The notes: generated from the sequence alone by a model not told the origin. Positions 18,595 through 28,178 are shown, counted from the stretch's first letter. The stretch: DNA of 64,000 nt from Lachnospiraceae bacterium (GCA_017445585.1 JAFSTX010000052.1:1-64000), one strand, 5' to 3'. Translations and numbers: made by a program.

Positions 18595-18626
18595 TTATTA
18601 CAAATGCGGTTAAAATAAATATGCAA
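18595..18626 (-). promoter_or_regulatory. possible promoter of the MMPL operon
   Basis: On the - strand, TTGCAT (complement of 18621-18626) and TAATAA (complement of 18595-18600) form a weak -35/-10 pair with a long 20-base spacer. The TetR-type palindrome begins 8 bases upstream of it. Confidence 0.3.
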
Positions 18627-18633
18627 TGTCAGT

Positions 18634-18658
18634 CACGTGTCTGGTTTTCAGACACGTG
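18634..18658. promoter_or_regulatory. palindromic operator for the TetR regulator
   Basis: CACGTGTCTG (18634-18643) and CAGACACGTG (18649-18658) are perfect inverted 10-base arms around a 5-base spacer. The site lies between the divergent TetR and MMPL genes, as expected for an autoregulated TetR repressor of an exporter. Confidence 0.8.
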
Positions 18659-18762
18659 CATAGAAATGCTGTATTTGTAAAAACGGCTGATTATCGTCGG
18701 TTTTGCGGTATCATAAGACCCGCTTTACGGATAACTGCACGGAGAAGATTTTGAGGAGCGGT

Positions 18763-19320
18763 ATGGTCAATATAACGAAAAAAGCGATCAAGGTAACTTT
18801 TGCGAGAATGCTCAGGGAAAAGCCCCTCTCGGAGATCACCGTCAAATCCCTCTCGGAGCGCTGCGGGATCAACAGAAACACCTTTTACTATCATTATGAG
18901 GATATCCCTTCGCTTCTTAACGAGCTTGTGACGGACATCTTCAATTCCATCATCCGCAAATATCCCAGCATCGATTCGCTGGAGGACGGTCTCATCGCCA
19001 TAATGAAGTTTTCTGACAAGAACCGCAAGGCGATCGGACACGTGTTTGATTCAGCCGGGCGGAATATCTTTGAATTTCAGATGTGGCGCATGGCCGATTC
19101 GCTGTCGGAGCTCTATTGTACTAATTTCCTGGAAGGCTACAGCATCTCGGAGGATGATTTCAGGCTGTCGGTCAAGCTTGTCCGTTCGCTTATCGCAGGT
19201 CTGGTATTCGACTGGCTCAATACAGGCATGAAGGGTGATTCCGAGGAGGAGATCCACCGTATCTGCCAGATCTGCCGCGGATCCATCGAGGAAGTGATCA
19301 GAAGGATGGAAAACGGCTGA
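18763..19320 (+). CDS. TetR-family transcriptional regulator
   Basis: 185 residues. The N-terminal helix-turn-helix reads '[24 protein letters not shown]' over residues 15-40, followed by '[12 protein letters not shown]', the standard TetR recognition-helix pattern. The rest is the ligand and dimer domain. ATG 18763 follows GAGGAG; a longer frame begins at 18703 without a ribosome site. It diverges from the MMPL exporter operon, and a perfect 25-base palindrome sits between them, so it probably represses that operon and itself until an exported compound binds. Confidence 0.88.
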   Translation: MVNITKKAIKVTFARMLREKPLSEITVKSLSERCGINRNTFYYHYEDIPSLLNELVTDIFNSIIRKYPSIDSLEDGLIAIMKFSDKNRKAIGHVFDSAGRNIFEFQMWRMADSLSELYCTNFLEGYSISEDDFRLSVKLVRSLIAGLVFDWLNTGMKGDSEEEIHRICQICRGSIEEVIRRMENG

Positions 19321-19337
19321 AATGACGCAAAAAACGC

Positions 19338-19366
19338 TTGCATACGCGCCTCGCCTGTGCTACAAT
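19338..19366 (+). promoter_or_regulatory. promoter of rpmE
   Basis: TTGCAT at 19338-19343, a 17-base spacer, and TACAAT at 19361-19366 preceded by TGC (extended -10). A strong sigma-A-type promoter. Confidence 0.8.
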
Positions 19367-19372
19367 CTTCAC

Positions 19373-19427
19373 GCTGCCGTTTTAACGGCAAATCCGAGTT
19401 ACAAAGCCGGCGTTCGGAAACCGCCGG
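19373..19427 (+). promoter_or_regulatory. structured rpmE leader, possible L31 autoregulation site
   Basis: The roughly 70-base leader holds two small hairpins: GCCGTT/AACGGC near 19376-19389 and CCGGCG (19407-19412) with CGCCGG (19422-19427), the second overlapping the start of the Shine-Dalgarno region. Many bacteria regulate L31 through leader RNAs; whether this matches a known L31 leader family was not tested. Confidence 0.35.
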
Positions 19428-19441
19428 AGAGAGGTAAAAAA

Positions 19442-19642
19442 ATGAAAGCAGACATTCAGCCCAAGTACTATCAGGCCAAGGTTACCTGCAACTGCGGTAA
19501 CGAGTTCGTGACCGGCTCCACCAAGCCCGAGATCCACGTCGAGGTGTGCTCCCAGTGCCACCCCTTCTATACGGGTCAGCAGAAGGCTGCCGCCGCCCGC
19601 GGACGTGTAGATAAGTTCAACAAGAAATACGGTTTACAGTAG
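19442..19642 (+). CDS. rpmE: 50S ribosomal protein L31
   Basis: 66 residues with the zinc-ribbon form of L31: 'CNCGNEF' near the N-terminus and '[10 protein letters not shown]' later. This is the C+ type that binds zinc, in contrast to zinc-free paralogues. ATG 19442 follows GGAGAGAGG. It is first in the common Firmicutes order rpmE, DUF1385, prmC, prfA, with its own strong promoter and a terminator, so it is probably also made alone at ribosomal-protein levels. Confidence 0.96.
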   Translation: MKADIQPKYYQAKVTCNCGNEFVTGSTKPEIHVEVCSQCHPFYTGQQKAAAARGRVDKFNKKYGLQ

Positions 19643-19655
19643 ATCATCTGAAGAG

Positions 19656-19688
19656 AGGCGAAGGGTCATCTGTCCCTTTGCCTTTCTT
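19656..19688 (+). terminator. intrinsic terminator after rpmE
   Basis: AGGCGAAGGG (19656-19665) pairs with CCCTTTGCCT (19674-19683) with one G-U pair, followed by TTCTT. The short T tract suggests partial read-through into the next gene. Confidence 0.65.
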
Positions 19689-19747
19689 CGTATACAGACG
19701 GATTGCGAGGGAGGACCTGCGATCCGTTTTTATTTGCGAAGGAAGCC

Positions 19748-20821
19748 ATGAAGAAGAGCAATTACAAAAAACCGAAGATCTGTTTTTCCGGAATAGGCGG
19801 GCAGGCTGTGCTCGAGGGAATTATGATGCGCAACCGCAGCCGTTACGCCCTGGCCGTCAGAAAGAGAGACGGAGAGATAGCCGTGCAGGTGCACGAGATC
19901 CACAGTATCATGGACCGCCATCCCTGGATGCGCTGGCCCTTTATCCGCGGCGTATTCAGCTTTGTCAGCTCGCTCAGGATCGGGATGAGCACCCTGATGG
20001 AATCCTCAAAGTACTACGAGGAAAGCTCGCTTGACGAGGAAGAAGCCAGGGAGAGAGAGGCCGAGGACGATGCGGCGCGCGCGAAACGCGAAAAGACCGA
20101 AAACGGCATGCTGATCGGAACTCTGATACTTTCGCTGGCTCTGGCGATAGGTCTGTTTTCTTTTCTGCCGGTGCTGATCGCGAGCCCGATAAAGAACCTT
20201 ACTGATTCGCATTTTGTTCTGGCGCTTGTCGAGGGCGTGGTGAGAGTGCTGATATTCGTAGGCTACGTGTGGCTCATTTCCTTTATGAAGGACATACGCC
20301 GCACCTACATGTACCACGGCGCCGAGCACAAATGCATAAACTGCATCGAGACCGGACTGCCTCTTAACGTGGAGAACGTGCGCATGAGCTCGCGCGAGCA
20401 CCGCCGCTGCGGTACGAGCTTCCTGCTGATAGTGATGCTGATCAGCATTTTTATCTTTATGTTCATCCACGTCGACAATATCTTTCTGAGGCTGCTGAGC
20501 CGCCTGCTGATGATCCCCGTGATCGCGTCGGTATCCTTTGAATTCCTTCAGCTTGCGGGGCGCAGCAACACCAGGATCATGTATATCCTCAGCCGCCCGG
20601 GCATGTGGCTTCAGCATCTGACCACGAGAGAGCCCGACGACGACCAGATAGAGGTCGCGATAGCAGCAGTGGAGGCCGTGTTCGACTGGAGAGCGTTCCT
20701 TGGAATGGAGCCTGAAGAGCCGGACAAAAACGAACCGGAAGAGCCGGGCGAAAGCGGGCCGGAGGCGGAAGTTCCCGCGGCTGGTGCGGAGCCGGATGAT
20801 GACAGCATTTTGGAGCTTTGA
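19748..20821 (+). CDS. DUF1385 membrane protein (YqhQ family)
   Basis: 357 residues from ATG 19748 behind AAGGAAG. Family marks are 'GGQAVLEGIMMRNR' near the start, 'RGVFSFVSSLRIGM', the 'YHGAEHKCINCIE' motif with conserved His and Cys, and 'REHRRCGTSFLL'. There are about four membrane spans between residues 115 and 280. A low-complexity acidic, proline-rich tail closes the protein. DUF1385 proteins are common in Firmicutes next to prmC/prfA, but their function is unknown. The stop is 3 bases before prmC, so they share a transcript. Confidence 0.88.
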   Translation: MKKSNYKKPKICFSGIGGQAVLEGIMMRNRSRYALAVRKRDGEIAVQVHEIHSIMDRHPWMRWPFIRGVFSFVSSLRIGMSTLMESSKYYEESSLDEEEAREREAEDDAARAKREKTENGMLIGTLILSLALAIGLFSFLPVLIASPIKNLTDSHFVLALVEGVVRVLIFVGYVWLISFMKDIRRTYMYHGAEHKCINCIETGLPLNVENVRMSSREHRRCGTSFLLIVMLISIFIFMFIHVDNIFLRLLSRLLMIPVIASVSFEFLQLAGRSNTRIMYILSRPGMWLQHLTTREPDDDQIEVAIAAVEAVFDWRAFLGMEPEEPDKNEPEEPGESGPEAEVPAAGAEPDDDSILEL

Positions 20822-20824
20822 GAC

Positions 20825-21670
20825 ATGACGTATGAAGAATTACTGAAAGATGCAAGGACCCGCCTCGAGCAGGCCGGCGTGGAATCAGCGGCTACGGACG
20901 CGATGCTGATACTTTCGAGGGTGGCAAAGCTCGGCAGCGCGAATATCTACGCAGTGCTGCCCGAGCAGGTGCCCGGCGATGTGGTAAATAAATTCAGAAA
21001 AGCGCTGGATCTGCGCGCGGCAAGAAAGCCTCTGCAGCTGATCCTCGGCGATACTGTATTTATGGGGCTTAGATTCGTCGTGGACGGCAATGAGCTTATC
21101 CCGAGGCCTGATACGGAGATCCTCGTCCAGGAGGCCATGGAGATCTGGCACAGACGCGATGAGGCCGGAGAGGCGCTCAGCGTGCTCGATATCTGCACGG
21201 GCTCGGGCTGTATCGCAGTCAGCCTCGCGCGCTACGGAAGGTTTTCCAGGGTCAGCGCGGGCGATATCTCCGAAAAGGCTCTCGTCAACGCCAGAATGAA
21301 TGCAAAGATAAATAAGGTGAACATAGACTTTGAATGCGGCGACCTGTTTGCGCCGTTTGCCGGGGAAAAGTTCGATATCATTACCGCGAATCCCCCGTAT
21401 ATCAGAAGCGGCGATATAGATGGTCTGCAGACCGAGGTCAGGGACTACGACCCGAGAGAGGCGCTCGACGGAGGAGAGGACGGCCTGGACTTTTACCGCA
21501 GGATAGCGGGAGAGGTGAGGGATCATCTTCGCGAGGGAGGCTCGCTGCTGCTGGAGATCGGCAGCGAACAGGCTGAGGACGTAAGCGCGCTGATGAGCGG
21601 CGCCGGTTTTGATAAAGTCAGAGTGATAAAGGATTACGCGGGTCTGGACCGCGTGATCGTATGTGAATAA
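20825..21670 (+). CDS. prmC: release-factor glutamine N5-methyltransferase
   Basis: 281 residues, the usual size. It methylates the glutamine of the GGQ motif in RF1 and RF2. The S-adenosylmethionine site reads '[19 protein letters not shown]', and the catalytic NPPY motif is in '[13 protein letters not shown]'. The N-terminal helical domain has the typical '[16 protein letters not shown]'. It sits directly before its substrate gene prfA, a near-universal arrangement. Confidence 0.95.
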   Translation: MTYEELLKDARTRLEQAGVESAATDAMLILSRVAKLGSANIYAVLPEQVPGDVVNKFRKALDLRAARKPLQLILGDTVFMGLRFVVDGNELIPRPDTEILVQEAMEIWHRRDEAGEALSVLDICTGSGCIAVSLARYGRFSRVSAGDISEKALVNARMNAKINKVNIDFECGDLFAPFAGEKFDIITANPPYIRSGDIDGLQTEVRDYDPREALDGGEDGLDFYRRIAGEVRDHLREGGSLLLEIGSEQAEDVSALMSGAGFDKVRVIKDYAGLDRVIVCE

Positions 21671-21755
21671 AGCCTGCGCTCAGGCATCGGAATCCGCCCG
21701 GGTATTGCCTGCGGTCCCTTTGATAAACGGATCGCAGATCGAGGCGTGGCGTGGT

Positions 21756-22838
21756 ATGAATGATATGACAGATAAACTCGAACAGATAAAAGCACATTAC
21801 GAAGAGATACAGAGCGAGCTTTCCCAGCCCGACGTGGCCTCGGATCCCGCGCGCCTGCGTGCGCTCATGAAGGAACAGAGCGAGCTGCAGCCTCTTATCG
21901 AGGCCTACAATGGTCTTATCGCGGCTCGTCAGGACGAGGCGGATGCGCTTCTGTTGCTTCAGGATGAGAGCGATGAGGAGCTGCGCCAGCTTGCAAAGGA
22001 AGAGCTCTCGGGAGCCAAGGAGCGCCAGGAAAGTCTGGAGCAGCAGATCAAGGTCCTGCTGCTGCCCAGGGATCCGAACGATGATAAGAATGTCGTAGTG
22101 GAGATCCGCGCGGGCGCGGGCGGAGATGAGGCGGCTCTTTTTGCCGCGGAGCTCTACCGCATGTATGTGAAATACGCTGAGGGACGCAGATGGAAGTGCG
22201 AGCTCGTCAGCGTGAATGAAAACGGCATCGGGGGCATGAAAGAGGTCGTGTTTATGATCAACGGCCGTGGGGCGTATTCGCGTATGAAATACGAGAGCGG
22301 AGTACATCGCGTGCAGAGAGTCCCCGAGACCGAGAGCGGAGGACGCATACATACCTCCACCGCCACGGTGGCCGTGATGCCGGAGGCGGAGGAGTTTGAC
22401 GTCCAGATCGACGAGAAGGATATACGTATCGATGTGATGCGTGCCTCGGGAAACGGCGGCCAGTGCGTCAACACTACGGATTCCGCGGTGCGGCTTACGC
22501 ATTATCCGACAGGCATCGTGATCTACAGCCAGACGGAAAAATCCCAGCTCCAGAACAAGGAAAAGGCTTTCAGGCTTCTCAGGTCAAAGCTCTATGACCT
22601 GGAACTGGAGAAGAGGCAGAGCGAGGAGGCAGACCTTCGCCGCAGCCAGATAGGCACGGGCGACCGCTCTGAAAAGATCCGCACCTACAATTTTCCGCAG
22701 AGCAGGGTGACCGATCACCGTATAAAGCAGAATTTCCACAATATCGAGGACATTATGAACGGCGATCTCGACGCTCTGCTCGACAGTATCATTGCCGCGG
22801 ATCAGGCCGAAAAGCTCCTCAGACTCGGCAGCAGTTAA
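21756..22838 (+). CDS. prfA: peptide chain release factor 1
   Basis: About 360 residues. The peptidyl-hydrolysis loop is '[18 protein letters not shown]'; most RF1 proteins have His where this has Cys after GGQ. The tRNA-mimic and decoding domain includes '[20 protein letters not shown]'. It reads UAA and UAG stops. The frame is open from 21663, overlapping prmC, but family length points to ATG 21756 or ATG 21765; a GAGG lies upstream of the first. Which of the two starts is used is uncertain. Confidence 0.93.
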   Translation: MNDMTDKLEQIKAHYEEIQSELSQPDVASDPARLRALMKEQSELQPLIEAYNGLIAARQDEADALLLLQDESDEELRQLAKEELSGAKERQESLEQQIKVLLLPRDPNDDKNVVVEIRAGAGGDEAALFAAELYRMYVKYAEGRRWKCELVSVNENGIGGMKEVVFMINGRGAYSRMKYESGVHRVQRVPETESGGRIHTSTATVAVMPEAEEFDVQIDEKDIRIDVMRASGNGGQCVNTTDSAVRLTHYPTGIVIYSQTEKSQLQNKEKAFRLLRSKLYDLELEKRQSEEADLRRSQIGTGDRSEKIRTYNFPQSRVTDHRIKQNFHNIEDIMNGDLDALLDSIIAADQAEKLLRLGSS

Positions 22839-22940
22839 AATCTATTCTCTCCTTCGGGCGTTACCTGACAACAATGAGTTTCAACCGGAGCGCGTTTGTC
22901 ATAAAAACAGCAGCCGGGTGAAAGGAGAAAAGTAAGACTG

Positions 22941-24458
22941 ATGATCAAGAAACTGAAAGAAAATGCGGCGGTATTCGGACTTGCCTTTACCATCGCGTCA
23001 GCTGCTTTTATCATAACCCTCAGCGTCCCCTTTTTCACGGATGCGAGACTTAAGGATTGCCTCTTTGACGCCGGCGTGGATTCGGTCGGCTCTCTTTTCT
23101 GCGCGGCTCTGTTTTTCGGATGCATGAAACAAACCGGCAGCGGGATCAGATACCTGAGAAGCCTGATCGTTCTGGTCAGCGCCTGCTTTGCTGTCAATGA
23201 AGCGATATATTATACCGTGGGAGTGCCGGAGCGCGCTACGGTCTGTTTTGCCCTTTGTCTGGCCAGCAAACTGCTCGACCTTGTGATGATCTATCTTTTC
23301 TACTCCTATGTAAAGGTTACGCTGGGCTTCGAGGGAAAGATGGCAAAGCTGGCGGAAAGGATCATCCCCGTTTTGCTGGTCCTGGAAACTCTTATCCTGC
23401 TATCCAATATTTTCTATCCGACGACGTTTTATCTGGACGCCTCCGGGATGTATCAGGTATCGGCCTTTTTCTGGGCTGAGGATATCTACCTTGCCGTGAC
23501 CTCGATCCTCACAGCGCTTCTGATCATTATGAGCCGCAATCCGCGCAATCAGAAAGCGGCGGCGCTGACCTTCATTCTGTTCCCTCTGATCGAATACGCG
23601 CTGACGGGAGGTCAGTTCGGCAATGCCGCTCAGTACGGAGTGGTCCTGATGTCGCTGATCATCATGTACTGCGTCATATTCATTGACAAGAGCAAAACGC
23701 TGGCATCCACACAGACGGATCTGCGCATCGCATCAAAGATCCAGTCGGACGCACTGCCGCCTGTGGCGCCGGAGTTTGAAGATTTCCCGCAGCTCATCCT
23801 GCGCGGCAGTATGAACACCGCAAAGGAGGTCGGCGGCGACTTCTACGACTATTTTCCCATTGACGAAAACCATATCTGCTTCCTTATAGCCGACGTATCG
23901 GGCAAAGGAACTCCCGCCGCGCTCTTTATGATGACTGCCAGGACCATGATCAGGGACTATGCTCTTACCAAAGAAACCACGTCGGAGATCTTCACCGCCG
24001 TCAACGCACGGCTTTGCGAAAACAACGACGAGGGTATGTTTGCCACAGCATGGATCGGTATTCTCGATAAGCGGACGATGACGATTGAGTATACCAACGC
24101 CGGGCACAATTATCCGGTTCTCAGGCGCAAGGGTCAGCGCTGCGAGCTGATGGAGAAGGTACACGGACTGTTTCTCGGCGGGATGGAGTTTACGAAATAC
24201 AGGCAGGACGAGATCAGGCTCGAGCCGGGCGACCGTCTGCTTTTGTATACCGACGGAGTCACGGAGGCTCACAGCCGCGGGAACGGGCTTTACGGCACTA
24301 AGCGGCTGGAAACGGTGCTGGAAGATTCAAAAGACGCACCGGGAGAAGAGGTGCTTAAGAGCATTCTTGACGATATTAATGCCTTTGCGAAGGGCACTCC
24401 CCAGTTTGACGATATTACAATGGTCGTTCTGACCATCAAAGAACAGGAGAAAATATGA
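22941..24458 (+). CDS. membrane-anchored SpoIIE/RsbU-type PP2C phosphatase
   Basis: 505 residues. The first 240 form about seven or eight membrane helices with no recognised sensor family. After a short linker ('RIASKIQSDALPP', the usual start of these domains) comes the PPM phosphatase with 'GGDFYDYFPID', 'IADVSGKGTPAALFM', 'LLLYTDGVTEAHS' and 'FDDITMVVLTI'. The metal-binding aspartates are present. In partner-switching systems this enzyme dephosphorylates a STAS antagonist; a STAS gene lies three genes downstream. First gene of the operon, ending in ATGA overlap with the MATE fusion gene. The membrane part probably senses an unknown signal. Confidence 0.88.
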   Translation: MIKKLKENAAVFGLAFTIASAAFIITLSVPFFTDARLKDCLFDAGVDSVGSLFCAALFFGCMKQTGSGIRYLRSLIVLVSACFAVNEAIYYTVGVPERATVCFALCLASKLLDLVMIYLFYSYVKVTLGFEGKMAKLAERIIPVLLVLETLILLSNIFYPTTFYLDASGMYQVSAFFWAEDIYLAVTSILTALLIIMSRNPRNQKAAALTFILFPLIEYALTGGQFGNAAQYGVVLMSLIIMYCVIFIDKSKTLASTQTDLRIASKIQSDALPPVAPEFEDFPQLILRGSMNTAKEVGGDFYDYFPIDENHICFLIADVSGKGTPAALFMMTARTMIRDYALTKETTSEIFTAVNARLCENNDEGMFATAWIGILDKRTMTIEYTNAGHNYPVLRRKGQRCELMEKVHGLFLGGMEFTKYRQDEIRLEPGDRLLLYTDGVTEAHSRGNGLYGTKRLETVLEDSKDAPGEEVLKSILDDINAFAKGTPQFDDITMVVLTIKEQEKI

Positions 24459-26191
24459 ATGGATTTTGTGAACGAAAATTTCGTTCCATGCTTTTGTCGG
24501 GTATATTCACAAAAGCGGTCATGTATATCATGCTCCTCTGCGACAGTATCATCGCAGGGTATTTCGTCGGCGAATCGGGAGTTGCGGCGATCAATGCGAT
24601 CACGCCCATAACCGGTATCGTGACATTTTTCGGAGACCTTTGTTCTACCGGCGTCGGGATCGTCTTTACCAGAGAGATCGGAGCGATGAGAAAAAAACGC
24701 GCCGACGAGATCTACGGTCAGGGGCTGATCGTCAGCCTTTCCATCGGTCTGTTGTCCGCGCTCGTCATTTTTCTGTTCCAGGACGCTTATTTCAGCCTGA
24801 ACGGCGTCGCGGGGGAGATCCGCGCCCAGGCTTTAAAATACTACGCGCTCACCCCGATCAACGCCCTGCTGACTATCGTTATTTTCTACCTTGAACAGAT
24901 GGTGTACAGCGACGGTGACGAGCTTTGCAATAATGTTTGCTATGGCTTCCAGATCGGCGGGAACATCGTGTGCTCTGTCGTGCTTGCGTCCTTTTTGGGG
25001 ATGACGGGTATCATCCTCGGCTCGATCATCGGAAATTCCCTTGGCATTCTTGCCTGCATCTGGCATTATTTCCGCAAGGGAAACACGCTTCGGTTTGTAT
25101 GGCATTTTTCGTTTAAGGACTTCCTGATGACGTCCCGGTACAGCATCGTCGATTCCTCGGTCTATCTTTGCTGGGCTCTGATGGACTATGTTCTGATCGG
25201 ATTTGTTTCAAAAAATTACGGCGATCCCGGACTCATCACCCTCGCTGTCGTCGTCAGTCTGATCGAATTCGGCGTAGTCCTGGACGGAGTCGGGATGGCG
25301 ATGCAGCCCCTGATCGGCACCTATTTCGGAGAAAAGAATCCGCTTCTGATTAAAAGAGTGATGAAGTCGGGAACGAAAGCGGCGGTGATCCAGGGCGTGG
25401 CGGCGACAGCGCTGATCTGTATTTTTGCCAGGCAGTTCTGCGCTCTCTTCGGGATCACGGACGGCGCGGCGCTTGCACCGGCGATGTCTGCGGTCCGGAT
25501 CGTATCGCTCGGATTTACTTTTGTCAGCGCGGTATCCCTGATGACGTCATACTATATGCTTATCGACAGGATCGGAATGAGTGTGTGCTTTGCCTGTCTG
25601 CAAAACGGTCTTTTGTATATGGCGCTGCCGATTGCAGGATCGCTGCTTTTCGGGATCAACGGAATGTGGGCAGGCTTTGTTGCCGCACCTGCCGTGACGC
25701 TGGCCGCTGCTCTTTTCTATGTCAGAATGCGCTTCGGAAAGGACAATTTCCCTTTCATCCTGAAGGATATGGAATCTGAGATCGTCGTTATGGACGACAG
25801 GCTGACTCCGGAAAGCGCCGGCAGTCTTTCGAGGCAGGTGAAGGACGCTCTGATATCACGCGGTTATATGCGGCAGGAGGCGCTGCGCGCCGCGCTCTTT
25901 ATTGAAGAGATCGGTCTGACCGTTATAGAGCATAACAACCAGGCGAAGAAACCGGTCCTTATCGAACTTTCGCTTTTCTTTGAAGACGATTCCGTCCTCA
26001 TCATCGAGCGGGATTCGGGAAAACTGTTTGACATCACGGACCCGGACCTTCATATAGAAGGACTGAGCAGCTTGATACTCAGCGGATTGATGGAATCCCA
26101 TAAGGAAAAGGCGTATCTTGTGACCACAGGCTACAACCGGAATATGATCCGTTTCCGGCGTGAAGAAAAACCTGCTGCGGAGACAGAATAA
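24455..26191 (+). CDS. MATE transporter fused to an RsbW-like HATPase domain
   Basis: 578 residues. Residues 1-430 are a MATE-type transporter with 12 helices ('AGYFVGESGVAAINAITP', 'GVGMAMQPLIGTYFGEKN'). A segment of about 135 residues follows that is not part of any MATE protein and resembles anti-sigma-factor ATPases: 'MDDRLTPESAGSLSRQVKD', 'AALFIEEIGLTVIEHNNQ' (N-box-like), 'IIERDSGKLFD' (G1-like) and a final strand 'NRNMIRFRRE'. The N-box Asn seems to be Thr and the G2 loop is unclear, so ATP binding may be weakened. The flanking SpoIIE and STAS genes make this the kinase/binding partner of a switch. The fusion is real in sequence; its mechanism is inference. Confidence 0.8.
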   Translation: MNGFCERKFRSMLLSGIFTKAVMYIMLLCDSIIAGYFVGESGVAAINAITPITGIVTFFGDLCSTGVGIVFTREIGAMRKKRADEIYGQGLIVSLSIGLLSALVIFLFQDAYFSLNGVAGEIRAQALKYYALTPINALLTIVIFYLEQMVYSDGDELCNNVCYGFQIGGNIVCSVVLASFLGMTGIILGSIIGNSLGILACIWHYFRKGNTLRFVWHFSFKDFLMTSRYSIVDSSVYLCWALMDYVLIGFVSKNYGDPGLITLAVVVSLIEFGVVLDGVGMAMQPLIGTYFGEKNPLLIKRVMKSGTKAAVIQGVAATALICIFARQFCALFGITDGAALAPAMSAVRIVSLGFTFVSAVSLMTSYYMLIDRIGMSVCFACLQNGLLYMALPIAGSLLFGINGMWAGFVAAPAVTLAAALFYVRMRFGKDNFPFILKDMESEIVVMDDRLTPESAGSLSRQVKDALISRGYMRQEALRAALFIEEIGLTVIEHNNQAKKPVLIELSLFFEDDSVLIIERDSGKLFDITDPDLHIEGLSSLILSGLMESHKEKAYLVTTGYNRNMIRFRREEKPAAETE

Positions 26192-27783
26192 TGTATATTA
26201 TCATTTACGATTTCGGGACCAGCAGCGTGAAGACCTGCCTCTTTGACGTAGGAGAGAAGATCACTATCGTATCTTCGTCAAATGCTGCATACGGACTGAA
26301 TATCCTTGAAAACGGCGGCGCCGAGCAGGACACCGGTGAGTGGTGGCAGGCGATCTGCAAAACGACAAGAGAGCTTTTTACGAAAACGGACGTCGCTCCC
26401 GGGGAGGTGTCCGGCCTTGCCTTTTGCTCGCAGATGCAGGGAGTTGTCCTTGTCGACAGCGAGGGAAGGGCACTCCGCCCCGCGATGACATATATGGACT
26501 GCCGGGGCGTGCGTGAATACAGAGACTGTATGGGAAAGGGGATCGTCAAGGTCTCCGGCTGCAGCCTTTACAAGCTCCTCAGGAATCTGCGTGTCAATTA
26601 CGCCGGATCGACCAGCGTAAAGGACCCGGTCTGGAAATACAAGTGGGTCGAGAACAACGAGCCGGAGATTTTCGCCAAAGTCGATAAATGGCTGGATGTG
26701 GGCGATTATCTTGTTTCACGCTGTACCGGAAAGATCATCCGTACAGCCGACTCCGCCTTTGCGACCTTCCTCTACGACACCCGCAGGGGCAGAGAGGGAT
26801 GGAACAGGGGACTGCTGAAAATGTACAAGGTCAGGCCCGAGCACCTGCCGCCGATCATCGGCTGCACGGATCTGGCCGGCGGCCTGACCGAGGAGGCTGC
26901 GCGCGATCTCGGACTGAAAGAGGGCACCCCGGTTTTCGGAGGAGGCGGCGATACGACCTTTGTCAATATCGGCGCGGGATGCACCGAGCCCGGTGACACG
27001 CATATCTACGTTGGGACGTCGGGCTGGGTATCGACCCTTCTCGATCATCAGACGGTCGATATCAACGCGATGATCACCGGCGTGCTGTCGGCAGAGCACG
27101 GTTATTTCAACTATTACGCCGAGCTGGAAACGGCGGGAAAGTGCTACGAATGGGTCAAAAAACACCTTGCGCTTGACGAGATCAATATTTACCTTGAAAA
27201 AACCGAGATCACGGACGATTATGAAAGCAAATTTACCAGTCTCTACGACTACATGTCCTCCGAGGTCAGCAAGGTTCCTCCCGGCGCGAACGGCGTGATC
27301 TTTACTCCGTGGCTCCACGGCAACCGATGCCCGTTTGAGGACGCGAACGCCGCGGGGATGTTCTTCAACATCAGGATCGACACCGGCAAACGGGACATGA
27401 TCCGCGCCGTGCTCGAGGGGATCTGCTATCATCTGCGCTGGCTTCTCGAATGCGAGGCGAAAAAGGTGAAGACATCCGATGTGATCCGGTTTGTGGGCGG
27501 CGGTTCGCTTTCGCCCGTCATCTGCCAGATGCTCGCTGATATCACAGGCAGAACTATAGAGACGGTCGATAACGCCCAGGAGGCCGGCGCGATGGGATGC
27601 GCGATCGTCGTCGCGGCGGGACTGACAGGAGAGGATGTTAAGGATATATCCCGCCGTCTCGTGAAAGCAAACCGCACCTATATACCCGACCCGGGGAATA
27701 AAGATATATACGGGCGAAACTATAAAGTTTTCAAAAACCTCTACAGATCCAACGCGTCGAATTTCAGGCTGCTGAATGCGTGA
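26191..27783 (+). CDS. FGGY-family carbohydrate kinase (xylulokinase-like)
   Basis: 530 residues, the normal FGGY length. The first phosphate loop is 'IYDFGTSSVKTCLFD', then 'EQDTGEWWQAI', 'FGGGGDTTFVNIGAG' and 'VGTSGWVSTLL'. The C-terminal domain has 'IRFVGGGSLSPVICQMLAD' and 'QEAGAMGCAIVVAAG'. It would phosphorylate a sugar or polyol with ATP; the sugar is unknown and no sugar isomerase or transporter is nearby. The start overlaps the MATE stop (TAATG), so it is translated with the signalling genes. Either the circuit governs a sugar response, or the kinase provides a ligand for the system. Confidence 0.85.
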   Translation: MYIIIYDFGTSSVKTCLFDVGEKITIVSSSNAAYGLNILENGGAEQDTGEWWQAICKTTRELFTKTDVAPGEVSGLAFCSQMQGVVLVDSEGRALRPAMTYMDCRGVREYRDCMGKGIVKVSGCSLYKLLRNLRVNYAGSTSVKDPVWKYKWVENNEPEIFAKVDKWLDVGDYLVSRCTGKIIRTADSAFATFLYDTRRGREGWNRGLLKMYKVRPEHLPPIIGCTDLAGGLTEEAARDLGLKEGTPVFGGGGDTTFVNIGAGCTEPGDTHIYVGTSGWVSTLLDHQTVDINAMITGVLSAEHGYFNYYAELETAGKCYEWVKKHLALDEINIYLEKTEITDDYESKFTSLYDYMSSEVSKVPPGANGVIFTPWLHGNRCPFEDANAAGMFFNIRIDTGKRDMIRAVLEGICYHLRWLLECEAKKVKTSDVIRFVGGGSLSPVICQMLADITGRTIETVDNAQEAGAMGCAIVVAAGLTGEDVKDISRRLVKANRTYIPDPGNKDIYGRNYKVFKNLYRSNASNFRLLNA

Positions 27784-27847
27784 GGGCGGCAGATGCGATT
27801 TGTATTTACGACATTTTTTAAGATCAATAAACAGGAGGAACTATAAA

Positions 27848-28153
27848 ATGGAACTGAATCTGACTGAAAAAAAAGAAGGCGCTTCCATCACTGTTGCTCT
27901 GGACGGAGAACTCAATACCAGGACTGCGCCGGAGCTCAAGGCTCTGCTTGAAAAGTGCATCCCCGAGACGGACGCGCTGCTTTTGGATTTTACGCGCTGC
28001 GACTTCGTTTCGTCCGCCGGCCTTCGCGTTCTGCTCAACACCTTCAAGAGCATGAAATCGAAAAAAGGCACGATGAAGCTTTTGAACATCGGTCCGGACT
28101 TTTCCGAGGTTCTGAACATCACCGGGCTTGATGCCGTGTTCGGCATCAAATGA
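27848..28153 (+). CDS. STAS-domain anti-sigma-factor antagonist (RsbV/SpoIIAA-like)
   Basis: 101 residues from ATG 27848 behind AGGAGG. It is a single STAS domain: 'SITVALDGELNTRTAPELK' fits strand 1 and helix 1, 'LLLDFTRCDFVSSAGLRV' holds the phosphorylation site, with Ser56 at the SpoIIAA Ser58 position. Such proteins bind the RsbW-like kinase when unphosphorylated and are reset by a SpoIIE-type phosphatase. Both partners are in the same operon, so this is the switch protein. No sigma factor gene is nearby, so the output may not be transcriptional. Confidence 0.9.
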   Translation: MELNLTEKKEGASITVALDGELNTRTAPELKALLEKCIPETDALLLDFTRCDFVSSAGLRVLLNTFKSMKSKKGTMKLLNIGPDFSEVLNITGLDAVFGIK

Positions 28154-28178
28154 GAAGCTTTATGATGAAGGTCGGATC

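Noticed and set aside
21663-21755. Extended N-terminus of release factor 1
   Set aside because: The frame is open into prmC, but RF1 proteins begin close to the '[12 protein letters not shown]' segment; the extra 31 residues have no counterpart in the family.
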